This document shows positions 1-9,136 of a stretch of DNA of 64,000 nucleotides, piece after piece. A program made the position numbers and the translations under genes. Each line of letters starts with the position of its first letter. The stretch's first letter is position 1. The notes beneath the pieces were generated by a model. That model was not told the origin of the DNA. It did no database searches and was given only the letters and a program-made list of their open reading frames with translations. The DNA is from an uncultured Akkermansia sp. (lineage in GTDB: Bacteria > Verrucomicrobiota > Verrucomicrobiia > Verrucomicrobiales > Akkermansiaceae), in assembly GCA_947589345.1 (NCBI GenBank), contig CANQAC010000004.1, positions 1-64,000 on the forward strand, in the 5' to 3' direction.

Positions 1-632
1 GTGTGACTGAACGAGGCGCGCAGCTTGTCGTCACTCGCCACAAAATCTTTCAGTGTGGTCTCGCCGACAATCTGTACTCCCGCTACACGCTCCGCAAGAC
101 GGCGGTACACATCCATCTCCGCCGCTCGCTTGGCAAGAATGCGCTTTTGCCCAAGGGAACCGGGGATAGCGGCATTGCCCAGCGCATCCAGCGTATCTTG
201 CTGATTATCGAGGGTCACCTTCGTAGAACCGCCTTTTTTCTCCGTGATCGTACGCACTAGCTGATTGATCCTCACGGCGCGCACCACCTCCACGCGACCG
301 TCATCGTGGTAGGTCGGGCCTTCCGTGGTTTTCACGCCGCGAAGCACGGCTGCCAGTTCGCCGCGTACTGTGTCACTTATAGCAGCGAGATCCTGAACAG
401 TACTTTCCTCATCAAGCGAAAGTCCGGCAATACGCTCCGCCAGGATGCGCAGAGCATCCATCTCCGCTGCGCGTACAAGGGAGAGTCTCTGAGCCGCCGG
501 CACATTTTGCCAAATCTCCGGCAGCTTGTTTTCAGCTGCCGCCTTAATCACCGGCTTCGGCGCTGCCGTTGCCGTGGTTGCTCCGAGCAGTGAAAGCCCG
601 GCCAATGCGTAGAATATGGGTGTAATTTTCAT
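1..632 (-). CDS. Secreted LPP20-like domain protein, C-terminus truncated by window edge
   Basis: Open reverse frame from ATG at 632 to the window edge (absent from the ORF track because it has no stop). N-term MKITPIFYALAGLSLLGATTATA is signal-peptide-like; two repeats of the type RAAEMDALRILAERIAGL / RAAEMDVYRRLAERVAGV, typical of LPP20-type domains. Confidence 0.7.
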   Translation of the reverse strand, partial: MKITPIFYALAGLSLLGATTATAAPKPVIKAAAENKLPEIWQNVPAAQRLSLVRAAEMDALRILAERIAGLSLDEESTVQDLAAISDTVRGELAAVLRGVKTTEGPTYHDDGRVEVVRAVRINQLVRTITEKKGGSTKVTLDNQQDTLDALGNAAIPGSLGQKRILAKRAAEMDVYRRLAERVAGVQIVGETTLKDFVASDDKLRASFSH

Positions 633-655
633 GGTTGTCAGATTAGTTGGAAAGA

Positions 656-1387
656 TTATTCACCAGCGAGTTGCTGCATGGTGTATTTGTCATTTTGCTC
701 CATGACTTTGTTTTTCGAAATAGCATCTTTGTATTTACCGGAAGACTTTATCGTATTCGCTCTTGCGAAGTAGGCGGTGGACAGGGCATAATTCATTTTT
801 CTACGCTCAATGACCCCCATGAGGAACAAGGCTTCAGGATCATCGGGCTTTTGCTGAAGAGCTTGTTTTGCGTAGGCTTCTCCCTGTTCCCAATTGCCCG
901 CCTGGCATGCCTTGGCCCCCAATTCTACACTTGGATTCTCCTTTGAACCTCGAACGCGCACGTACAGATTCTTCTCGTGAGGAGCAAATGTCTCATATAT
1001 GCGTCTTGCCAATCGCGCAGGAATCCCCACCCTCGTTTCCTCGGGCGTCCTACCCGTGTATAAGACAGCACCACGGTCTCCTTGCAGTACATAGAAGTCC
1101 ACTTGGTATTGGCTAGGTGTGGACACCACTCCATAGTGTTCTTGAATAGAAATCGTGTAGTCTGCATTTCCCGAGACAAAGGTATAGTAGCCGTCCTTTG
1201 TCATCAAAGATAAAAGCTCATCGCCCACCTTATCCGGGAGGTATCCCTTGTAGGCAATAGCCACTTTGGATCCGCGTGCCATATTGAGCTTTGCCGGGAC
1301 AGCCTCAGTCATTTGGATCTGGGTACCACACGAGGTGACGAGAAAGGCAGTTGCTGCAATGATTGGCGTGACGTATAAATGTTTCAT
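656..1387 (-). CDS. Lipoprotein with CsgG/LpoB-like N-terminal half and C-terminal TPR-like segment
   Basis: Lipobox FLVTSCGTQ; 'VPAKLNMARGSKVAIAYKG' resembles CsgG/LpoB-type starts; TPR-like 'EQGEAYAKQALQQKPDDPEALFLMGVIERR'. Confidence 0.65.
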   Translation of the reverse strand: MKHLYVTPIIAATAFLVTSCGTQIQMTEAVPAKLNMARGSKVAIAYKGYLPDKVGDELLSLMTKDGYYTFVSGNADYTISIQEHYGVVSTPSQYQVDFYVLQGDRGAVLYTGRTPEETRVGIPARLARRIYETFAPHEKNLYVRVRGSKENPSVELGAKACQAGNWEQGEAYAKQALQQKPDDPEALFLMGVIERRKMNYALSTAYFARANTIKSSGKYKDAISKNKVMEQNDKYTMQQLAGE

Positions 1388-1399
1388 ATAGGTGCTTAT

Positions 1400-2671
1400 T
1401 TAGTGTTTGGATTTCAGGAAAAAGAATGCAGCGGCAAGCGCCAACGCGACACCGCCGCCAATGCCGCCGTAGAGGAGAGCGGGAGAGACGGCGCTTTCTC
1501 CTGCTGCCGTTTTGTCCGAAGGGCGGAAAGAGAGGTAACGGTTTTCCGATCGGTCGAGCTTAAAGCCCGGTAAAGATGATTCAATGATGGCTGCAAGTTC
1601 CAGTGGTTGCAGACGAGCCTCGCAGTCCACCACAGTGACTCCTGCCGGATCTACGCTACGGATCCAGACGGAACCCACATTCTGCACAGAGGTTAGTTTT
1701 CCTTTCAGTTTTTGAGCTGTGGCAAGATCCATTCCGGTGAACTCGAGCTTGCAGATTGCGCCAAGGTCCATTTCCGCCGCCCAGTGGGCGAAGATGCGAC
1801 GGATGAGCTTCATGCCGGCATCCGAATCTGCCACGCGCGGACTTCCCTCCAAGAGCTGACGGACGGCTTCCCGTGCTGCCGCCGTATCGGACGTGACCCG
1901 GCGAATAAGGATGTCTCGTGATGGGGCATTTTCCGTCAGGATGACCACTCCCGTAGCTGCATCCACGACCTTCAAGTTGAGTCCGAGGGAAAACTTCTTA
2001 CCGGGCTTGCTACCGTAAAAAGATTGCTCGCCTGTGCTACCGCCTACAACAGTACCCTCAATGATGTAATCGCAACCGGAAACCGTTCCTTGCCCGCGCA
2101 GAGCAGCTTCTTGCCCGCGGCCAAGAGCCTGCGCACGTTTTGCCATCATACCGCCCTCGCCCTGAGTTCTCTCGAGTTCTACCACACGAAGACCGCATTC
2201 GGTTGCCTCGTTACGTAACCAGTCAGAAGCCAATGTACCGTTTTTTACCTCCTCAATCTGTTCGTCGATGCGAATAGCCACGCGTGGCGCCTGGTGCTCA
2301 CGAGCCATCATTTGCAGGGTGAGCTTGTCATTCGTATCCGGCATCCCTTCGCCCACATCCGCCTTGACTTTAACCACATAAAAACCGTCTCCTGAGGTGC
2401 CGGTGGATATAATTTCATACTTCTTGACGTACCCGCGAGCACGCGAGAACATTCGATCAAATTCCAACGTGAAGTTCTTCGTCTGCGATTCGCTCACCAA
2501 ATCAACGCCCGCACCTGTTCGTACAGCCTCCCGAAGGGCGTCTGCCAGTGCCTGTGAACGTGCCATCGGTTCGTCTGCAGGGGCGCGCCCCTCTACCTCA
2601 ACCGTCGTGCCATACAGGGCGGTACTGCACATCCACATGATTAATCCCGTAATCCAGATACTTGTTTTCAT
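1400..2671 (-). CDS. Exported LPP20/FlgT-like N-terminal domain protein with C-terminal TM anchor
   Basis: Signal peptide; 'ARSQALADALREAVRTGAGVDLVSESQTKNF...RARGYVKKYEI' resembles FlgT-N/LPP20 families; terminal hydrophobic helix plus KSKH. Confidence 0.6.
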   Translation of the reverse strand: MKTSIWITGLIMWMCSTALYGTTVEVEGRAPADEPMARSQALADALREAVRTGAGVDLVSESQTKNFTLEFDRMFSRARGYVKKYEIISTGTSGDGFYVVKVKADVGEGMPDTNDKLTLQMMAREHQAPRVAIRIDEQIEEVKNGTLASDWLRNEATECGLRVVELERTQGEGGMMAKRAQALGRGQEAALRGQGTVSGCDYIIEGTVVGGSTGEQSFYGSKPGKKFSLGLNLKVVDAATGVVILTENAPSRDILIRRVTSDTAAAREAVRQLLEGSPRVADSDAGMKLIRRIFAHWAAEMDLGAICKLEFTGMDLATAQKLKGKLTSVQNVGSVWIRSVDPAGVTVVDCEARLQPLELAAIIESSLPGFKLDRSENRYLSFRPSDKTAAGESAVSPALLYGGIGGGVALALAAAFFFLKSKH

Positions 2672-2723
2672 GGTTCTTTTTTCGTAGCTACCCGTTAGTT
2701 CGTAAGCTCAGCTCGCAGTGTAC

Positions 2724-2740
2724 CGAATTTAGAATTCGTA
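2724..2740. repeat. Left arm of candidate inverted repeat (recombination site)
   Basis: CGAATTTAGAATTCGTA; reverse complement TACGAATTCTAAATTCG matches 2892-2908 at 15/17 positions. Confidence 0.6.
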
Positions 2741-2891
2741 CCATTTCCGATTCTTTTTGTTGATTATGAGTTAGTTTGTTTTTGACAAGTGAGGCCTATC
2801 ATGGACTTTTGCAGATTATCGCGCTTTATTGAAAGCTTCCTCTCAAGGTAGGTCTGGTAAATGTTGTTGGACTGTCATATTTTTTCTTGCA

Positions 2892-2908
2892 TACGGATTC
2901 TAAATACG
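2892..2908. repeat. Right arm of candidate inverted repeat (recombination site)
   Basis: TACGGATTCTAAATACG, 7 nt before the integrase ATG; inverted partner of 2724-2740. Confidence 0.6.
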
Positions 2909-2915
2909 TACCGAT

Positions 2916-3917
2916 ATGAAAACGAAATCTGATAGAAAGACGGAGCTGGCGGCGATGGAGGTGCTGCGGCAAACGGGGGTGGATGTGCTGGAAGCGGCGT
3001 TGGTGGCGAAGAGGGCGCTGGAAGCAGGGAGGGGGCGCGTGAGGCGCGCCGTGGCGTGCATTGCGGCAGGGGAGGAAGAACTGCGGCGACGCGAAAAGAC
3101 GGTCACCTTTGCCCGAGCCGTGGAAGAGGCATTGGAGGCGAGGAAGGACCGACGGAAACGGACGTTGTGCGACTTTCGCAGCATCACGAGGCGGTTCATG
3201 AGACGTTGCAAGGGTCTGGCGAATTGTCGCATGCGCAGCATTTCCGCCGAGGAATGTCGGGGCTATATCCAAGAGGCCTTCGACACGCCACGGCAACGAA
3301 ACAAGGCAAGACTCATCCTCAGTGGGATTTTCTCCACGGCGTGCAAGCGGGGATGGTGCGCGGAGAACCCGGTGCGCAAGGTGGAGCCGGAGAGACTTGA
3401 GGAGAAACGCATCAGCATCCTGAACAAGGCGGAAATCGCGAAGTTGATGAGTACCGCCGAAACCTTCGAGAACGGCGCCTGCCTCGCCGCGACCGCCATC
3501 ATGCTCTACGCCGGCGTGCGCCCGAACGAAGTGGAGCGGTTGAGCTGGAGCGATGTGCGGCTCGATGACGGCGTCATCTGCATTGCCCCGCACCACAGCA
3601 AGACCGGCGGCGCACGACACGTCACCATCTTCTCGCCCTTGGCACGCATCCTGCAACGCATCCGACGTCCCGAGAGCGAGCGGATCTGTCCGCCGAACTG
3701 GCGACACCTCTGGACTCGCCTGCATCGGGAGGCCGGCTTCATGAGTTGGCAACCGGACGTATTGCGTCACACCTTTGCCACGCACCATTTGGCCACCTTC
3801 CGCAACTATGCCGAGCTGCAATTAGAGATGGGACACCGCTCGGCGGAACTGCTGCGCACGCGCTACATCGCCATGGAGGGCGTGTACCGCCGCGAGGACT
3901 CCCTGCTGGTGTGCTGA
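2916..3917 (+). CDS. Tyrosine recombinase / site-specific integrase
   Basis: 333 aa with GVRPNEVERLSW (Arg I), HHSKTGGARHV (Lys), LRHTFATHHL (Arg/His), MGHRS and a late RTRYIAM (Tyr): the R-K-H-R-H-Y signature. Confidence 0.9.
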   Translation: MKTKSDRKTELAAMEVLRQTGVDVLEAALVAKRALEAGRGRVRRAVACIAAGEEELRRREKTVTFARAVEEALEARKDRRKRTLCDFRSITRRFMRRCKGLANCRMRSISAEECRGYIQEAFDTPRQRNKARLILSGIFSTACKRGWCAENPVRKVEPERLEEKRISILNKAEIAKLMSTAETFENGACLAATAIMLYAGVRPNEVERLSWSDVRLDDGVICIAPHHSKTGGARHVTIFSPLARILQRIRRPESERICPPNWRHLWTRLHREAGFMSWQPDVLRHTFATHHLATFRNYAELQLEMGHRSAELLRTRYIAMEGVYRREDSLLVC

Positions 3918-4145
3918 AGAGGGCTGCCCCGGTGAAGCAAGCGGATTAAGAAGCAAGACGAAAGAGCGAGAGGGAGTGATGAATACCTTTCGGATCAAAC
4001 GCTTCCATGTCGCACGGGGAGGAGCTGAAGATTCGTAAGAAAAATTGTGTTGGACGCCCATGCTATGGTCGCGCACGTTTCCACTTTTCTCCTTGATATG
4101 GGGCATGTTTTATGTTAGCTTGAGTTGTGGTAACAGTTGTGATCT

Positions 4146-5222
4146 ATGGGTGTTTTTAGTCCTCACTTTTCAACCGTCGCGCGAGTGGTCCTGTGCTTTT
4201 TTTCGGGGGTTGCTCTGCTCACACCTCAAGCCGTTGCGGCAAAAGATCCCCTTGTCCGAAGCAACGGCATTTACTCCGTCTGTGAGGCCGTTTATGCAGG
4301 CAACGAAGCTGTGCTGCGCGCCCGCATCAAAGAAGGTGAGCCTGTGAATGTAACGGACGAGCAGGGATACACCCCGCTGCATATTGCCATGTGCTCCCGC
4401 CTGGACAATGTGGCCTCCATCGTGCGTATTCTGCTGGAAGCCGGGGCGGACATAGAAGCGCGAGACAAGGAAGGAAGAACGGCCCTGGACATGGCAGCTC
4501 ATTCTCCGGCTAAAAGTTTGCTGGAAAACGCCATGAAAACCCGCCAGAAGGAGCTTCTCCTCTTCACATGGCTCCAGAATGGACAGACTGAGAAATTTCT
4601 GAGTACGCTCGCCACGGGCGTGAACCCGAATGCCCTCTCGAAGGATCATCGCTCCAATCTGTTGGCGGCCGCTATCGAGAAGCGCGATGAGGCGGCCGCA
4701 CTCGCCCTGCTGGATGCCGGAGCGGATGCCAAGAAGGTGCTGGAAGGCGGAGTGACCATGCTGCACGAAGCGGCTGCGAGCGACATGGCGCAAGTCATTC
4801 AACGGCTCCTGAAAGGGGGTGCAAATCCTCTGCTTGCCAAGTGGAACGGAGCCACTCCTCTGCATGATGCAGTCTGGAACAACGCCACCCAAGCAGTGCA
4901 AGCGCTGTTGCCCGCATACGCCAAAGTCAGGTACAACCCCGATGGCGGAGACAACGGTTTCCCGATTTGCATGGCTGTCAGCCTCGGCAATGCCGACATG
5001 GTGACGGCTTTCCTGCAAGCCGGACTCTCCCCCAACAACCCGAAGTTTGCCAAATCTCCTTTACTCATACAAGCTGTGTGTGCCGGGCACGAGGACGTGG
5101 TACGCGTGCTTGCCGAGGGCGGCGCCAACCTGAACGCTCGCGATGAAAACAACAAAACCGCTCTCGACTACGCCCAAGGGAGCATCAAGCAATACCTGCA
5201 GAGCCGCCTCAACTCTCATTAA
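4146..5222 (+). CDS. Exported ankyrin-repeat protein
   Basis: Signal-like N-terminus; multiple ankyrin motifs (e.g. 'DEQGYTPLHIAMCSRLDNVASIVRILLEAGADIEARDKEGRTALDMA'). Confidence 0.85.
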   Translation: MGVFSPHFSTVARVVLCFFSGVALLTPQAVAAKDPLVRSNGIYSVCEAVYAGNEAVLRARIKEGEPVNVTDEQGYTPLHIAMCSRLDNVASIVRILLEAGADIEARDKEGRTALDMAAHSPAKSLLENAMKTRQKELLLFTWLQNGQTEKFLSTLATGVNPNALSKDHRSNLLAAAIEKRDEAAALALLDAGADAKKVLEGGVTMLHEAAASDMAQVIQRLLKGGANPLLAKWNGATPLHDAVWNNATQAVQALLPAYAKVRYNPDGGDNGFPICMAVSLGNADMVTAFLQAGLSPNNPKFAKSPLLIQAVCAGHEDVVRVLAEGGANLNARDENNKTALDYAQGSIKQYLQSRLNSH

Positions 5223-5239
5223 CCACTCTCCTCTTTGCC

Positions 5240-6994
5240 ATGAAATCATTTTTCACCGGGTGCTTACTCCTCTTGCTCACGCTCATCCCTGCATCCCCGG
5301 CACAGGACGCAGCAGAAATTCCGCAGGGATCCGACTTTTCCACCCTCAACAAGGGATCCAGAGAAAAAAGTTACCGTCACCGCACTTTTCGCGCCTACCT
5401 GTCCAACGACGAACTGCGCCGCAGGCTCAAGGTGAGTAACTACTCCTCCTTTGAAAATCCTGTCGGAATCCTCGTCCGCCAAGGCGACCAAATCAGCATC
5501 ACTCTCACCGGCAGTCTCCCCGGCAACCCGCCTGCTCTCATCGTGCGCGATTGGGAGGAGTCCGGTCAACAGGAGTCCTACCCATTGCGCGAAGGCAAAA
5601 ATTCTTTGACCATGCGGGGGTCCGGACTCATGTACCTTGACTACCGCTCCAGTGCCCCTCAATCCACCCCTCCGGTGTCGGTTGACATTGAAGGAGGCGT
5701 CATCAATGGCGTCTTCACGCGCGGGGATGATAACGCCACGTGGAAAAAGTTGCTGGCGGATGCAAAATACCGGGTGATGGACATCATCGGTGAACGCTGC
5801 CAGCTCATCTATGATGTCCCTACATTGCGCCAGCATTGTCCCGACAACGGGTCTGACATGCTCGCCGTCTATGATCACATCATTGAGCTGGAACAAAATG
5901 ATGTGCTGGGGTGGAAACGCGATCATTGCCACCCGGGCAACCACATCCACGGACGCGTGCAATGGACCGGTTTTATGCATGCTGACGGGATTGGAGCCGC
6001 TTTTCACGTGAGCGCCCTGCCGGAGCTTGTCAACCTCAAGCGTCTTCCCGACAACAGCTGGGGAATTGCCCACGAATTCGGTCATGTCAACCAGACAAGA
6101 CCCGGCATGCGTTGGGTCGGCATGTCTGAAGTCACCAACAACATCTGCTCGGCGTGGGTCAACTACTGTCTCAATCCGCGCTCCATGCGACTGGAACACG
6201 AAACCGTTCAAAACGCCGATAACGAAGTGATGCGTGGCGGACGATTCGACTGCTACATCAACAATGCCATCGTCCGCCGACGCCTCTGGCAATACCATGG
6301 CGGACCGGACTTTGACGGCATTCTCAAGCCACCGGGCAAGATGACCGGTGACCACTTTGTGACCGTTTGCCCGCTTTGGCAGCTTATGCTCTACCTCACC
6401 GTCGCTCGAGGAAACACTGATTTCTACCCGACCATCTACAGCAACGTTCGCGCCACCGATGAGTCAAAAATGACCAATGGTCAGCTGCGCACCCTTTTCT
6501 TCAAACGCGCCTGCGACGCCGCCAAACTCGACCTCTCCGACTTCTTTCTCGCCCTGGGCATGATCAGTCCCATCAATCGTCTGGTTGAAGACTATGGTTC
6601 GTCGTTTATGACGGTGACCCGGCAAATGTGCCGCGATGCGATCTCGCACGCCCACCGTTTCCCCAAACCTGACTCTTCCGTCATCTACTATATCACCGCC
6701 AACTCAGTGCATATTTACAAGCAAAAGCTGCCCGTTTCTCCACCGCCGGTGGATCTTGCTCTATCCATCTCCAAAGGTCGTATGGAAATTCCAGCCGGCG
6801 TATGGAGCAATGCGGTCGCCTTTGAAGCCTACAACGGCAAAAAACTCCTGCGTGTTTCTCTCCTCGGCCTCAACCACGATGACAATGCCTCCACCACTGT
6901 CATCTGCCCCAAGGGCACCAATTGCGTCAAAGCCGTGCAGTGGGACGGCAAGCGCTACACGATCTACACAGCTCAAGCTCAGGCTGCCAATTAA
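5240..6994 (+). CDS. Secreted M60-family (enhancin-like) zinc metallopeptidase
   Basis: Signal peptide; HExxH motif HEFGH (6071-6085) in 'WGIAHEFGHVNQTRPGMRWVGMSEVTNNICS', characteristic of peptidase M60/PF13402. Confidence 0.85.
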   Translation: MKSFFTGCLLLLLTLIPASPAQDAAEIPQGSDFSTLNKGSREKSYRHRTFRAYLSNDELRRRLKVSNYSSFENPVGILVRQGDQISITLTGSLPGNPPALIVRDWEESGQQESYPLREGKNSLTMRGSGLMYLDYRSSAPQSTPPVSVDIEGGVINGVFTRGDDNATWKKLLADAKYRVMDIIGERCQLIYDVPTLRQHCPDNGSDMLAVYDHIIELEQNDVLGWKRDHCHPGNHIHGRVQWTGFMHADGIGAAFHVSALPELVNLKRLPDNSWGIAHEFGHVNQTRPGMRWVGMSEVTNNICSAWVNYCLNPRSMRLEHETVQNADNEVMRGGRFDCYINNAIVRRRLWQYHGGPDFDGILKPPGKMTGDHFVTVCPLWQLMLYLTVARGNTDFYPTIYSNVRATDESKMTNGQLRTLFFKRACDAAKLDLSDFFLALGMISPINRLVEDYGSSFMTVTRQMCRDAISHAHRFPKPDSSVIYYITANSVHIYKQKLPVSPPPVDLALSISKGRMEIPAGVWSNAVAFEAYNGKKLLRVSLLGLNHDDNASTTVICPKGTNCVKAVQWDGKRYTIYTAQAQAAN

Positions 6995-7003
6995 GCTTAT
7001 CTG

Positions 7004-7086
7004 TGCGCACGAGAGGACTCGAACCTCCACGGGGGTTACCCACCAGACCCTAAAACTGGCGCGTCTACCAATTTCGCCACGTGCGC
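7004..7086 (-). tRNA. tRNA-Leu (UAG anticodon)
   Basis: Reverse complement GCGCACGTGGCGAAATTGGTAGACGC...CCAGTTTTAGGGTCTGG...GGTTCGAGTCC...CGTGCGCA; 7-bp acceptor stem, long variable arm, GGTTCGAGTCC T-loop, anticodon loop TTTAGGG. CCA not encoded. Confidence 0.9.
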
Positions 7087-7100
7087 ACTGACCGGGTCGG

Positions 7101-7129
7101 ATTGAACCACATTTTGCCGCCACTTGCAA
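7101..7129 (-). promoter_or_regulatory. Candidate promoter of tRNA-Leu
   Basis: TTGCAA-17 nt-TTCAAT on the minus strand just upstream of the tRNA. Confidence 0.45.
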
Positions 7130-7248
7130 GCCTGTAAATTTTGCCTCTATGGAGTCCCTGCAGGTGGGAGAAAGCTTGATTCGCTCCCTCCCGCTTCCGC
7201 CGTAGCCGCGCGAGTGGCGCGCTTGCGCGACATCGACCTCGACCTTGC

Positions 7249-7276
7249 TTGACATGGTCACTCCATGTGGTAGAAT
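7249..7276 (+). promoter_or_regulatory. Sigma70-like promoter, -10 box 9 nt before ATG (near-leaderless)
   Basis: TTGACA-16-TAGAAT, then GCCCGTAGC, then ATG at 7286. Confidence 0.65.
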
Positions 7277-7285
7277 GCCCGTAGC

Positions 7286-9136
7286 ATGGGGACGTTGCTA
7301 CACAGCGCACGGATTGGATGGCGAGGCCTGCGGCACTTCTTGAAACAGGGCAGAATCGACCCCCTCCCCGTGCGTCACGCATTTTCCGACTACTCCTGGA
7401 AGAAAGCCGGACGTGATATGAAAGCGGCCATGGATGTGGCTCTGGTGGGACTTCCCCAGGGGATGGCTTTTGCGGCCATGGCGGGGTTGGATAGCATCTA
7501 TGGCATCATGGCAGCTACCGTAGGCACCTTTTTAGCGCCCCTCTTCACCCGCTGCTCGCTCACCGTGAGCGGGCCGAGCAACGCCACCGCCTTCATGCTG
7601 GCGAGTTTCATGATGGCGGCATCACCAGTCGTACAGAGCAGTCCGCATATTTTTGTGCCGCTCATCGTTTTTATCGCCGGTTTACTGTGTGTGTTGGGCG
7701 CTTTTGTGAAGGCCACCGAGATGCTGCAATTCGTGAGCCGAAGCGTACTTGTAGGGTACATCACCGGAGCAGCGACATTGATCATCGCCTCTCAGTTGCG
7801 CTATGTGCTGGGCATTCATGATGTGGATGCCGGGAGTTCCTTCTTTTCCATGATTCAGGCCATCTGGGGAAACCTCGATAAAGCCCGGTGGCAGCCCATG
7901 GTATTGGGCGGCGTGTCACTACTGCTTTTTGTCCCGCTGAAACGTTACTTGAGTTGGCTCCCCGCTTTTGCCACGATTTTGGTGGTCATGAGTCTGCTGA
8001 ATATGGCGCTCAGCGCGCCGGAACTGGGAAACGCCTTTGCCCATGTGCGCATGTTGCGCGACTTCACCATGAGCGATCTCCTCTGCACTCCTCCCTCCAT
8101 CGGCGCTGCTGCCGACCACCTCACAGAGCTGCTCCCCATCGCCATCGGCGTGGCTTTTCTCTCTACGCTGGAGCAAACTGTAATGAGCAAGACGATCTCC
8201 GCAAAAACCGGGGAGCATCTCAACTTGAATCAAGATACCTTTGCCGTGGGAATGGCTAACATCGGTTCAGCTTTCACCACCTCTCTGCCCTGCTCGGCTT
8301 CGCTCACGCGCTCCATGCTCAATTACAGATCGGGCGCAGCCACTCGTTTTTCAGGAATTTATTGCGGATTGATCTGTCTGGGCATCACATTTATCCTGGC
8401 AAATGTACCGCTTATTTCGCACATCCCGCACAGTGTGCTGGCTGCTCTTGTACTGGCCAACGCCATTTGTCTATTCGACCGGAAACTGTTGCGCATCTGT
8501 TTTCGTTCTACGCCCGGAGATGCCGTGGTCCTGGTACTCACCTTCGTAGCGGCCCTCATGCTGCCGCTGCACCTCGCTATTTTCATCGGCGTCGTCATCT
8601 CTGTTTCCCTCTTCCTGCGCAAAGCCGCCAAACCTGAACTCGTCGAGTACACGCTGGATGACCGTGGAACACTGCTGCAAGTGAGCGATACCGCCCAACG
8701 CCTCCCTCAAATCTCCATCGTTCATGTCGAAGGCGATCTCTTCTTCGGCGCTGCTGACCTCTTCCGTAAGCAGGTTTCACGAATTGCGGAAGATTCGTCG
8801 CTTGCCGTCATCATTCTCCGCATGCGCAACGCCCGCAATCTGGATGCCACTTCTGTCTGCGCTTTGGAAGAACTCATACGCTTCACGCGAGAGAACGGCC
8901 GCCACATCATCATCTCCGGCGCCAGTCGAGAGGTGTACCGCATCTTGCGCAAGAGCGGTCTGCTGTCCCTGCTGCAAGAAAACACGACCGAGGACGAAAG
9001 CAACTTTTTCCTGTTGGAACCCAAAAACCCGAATATGTCCACTCGACGCGCCCTGATGAGAGCTCAGCAGTTGCTGGGTTGTCACGAAGCCGACATCTCT
9101 ATTTTCACCACCCAGCCCTCTCATGAAGCTCAATAG
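7286..9136 (+). CDS. SulP-family anion (sulfate) permease with C-terminal STAS domain
   Basis: 'DVALVGLPQGMAFAAMAGLDSIYG', multiple TM helices, C-terminal STAS-like 'ISIVHVEGDLFFGAADLF...LAVIILRMRNARNLDATSVCALEEL'. Confidence 0.9.
   Translation: MGTLLHSARIGWRGLRHFLKQGRIDPLPVRHAFSDYSWKKAGRDMKAAMDVALVGLPQGMAFAAMAGLDSIYGIMAATVGTFLAPLFTRCSLTVSGPSNATAFMLASFMMAASPVVQSSPHIFVPLIVFIAGLLCVLGAFVKATEMLQFVSRSVLVGYITGAATLIIASQLRYVLGIHDVDAGSSFFSMIQAIWGNLDKARWQPMVLGGVSLLLFVPLKRYLSWLPAFATILVVMSLLNMALSAPELGNAFAHVRMLRDFTMSDLLCTPPSIGAAADHLTELLPIAIGVAFLSTLEQTVMSKTISAKTGEHLNLNQDTFAVGMANIGSAFTTSLPCSASLTRSMLNYRSGAATRFSGIYCGLICLGITFILANVPLISHIPHSVLAALVLANAICLFDRKLLRICFRSTPGDAVVLVLTFVAALMLPLHLAIFIGVVISVSLFLRKAAKPELVEYTLDDRGTLLQVSDTAQRLPQISIVHVEGDLFFGAADLFRKQVSRIAEDSSLAVIILRMRNARNLDATSVCALEELIRFTRENGRHIIISGASREVYRILRKSGLLSLLQENTTEDESNFFLLEPKNPNMSTRRALMRAQQLLGCHEADISIFTTQPSHEAQ

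Noticed and set aside
2826-3821. 331-aa reverse-strand ORF opposite the integrase
   Set aside because: Antisense shadow of a clearly recognisable tyrosine recombinase; its translation has no recognisable domain.
4090-4145. Leaderless-type promoter for the ankyrin gene
   Set aside because: A TTGAGT is present, but no acceptable -10 hexamer occurs at 16-18 nt.
4170-5018. 282-aa reverse ORF opposite the ankyrin gene
   Set aside because: Shadow ORF from codon-bias effects; the ankyrin repeats are on the + strand.
5264-6355. 363-aa reverse ORF opposite the M60 peptidase
   Set aside because: Shadow ORF; the forward frame carries the HEFGH motif and signal peptide.
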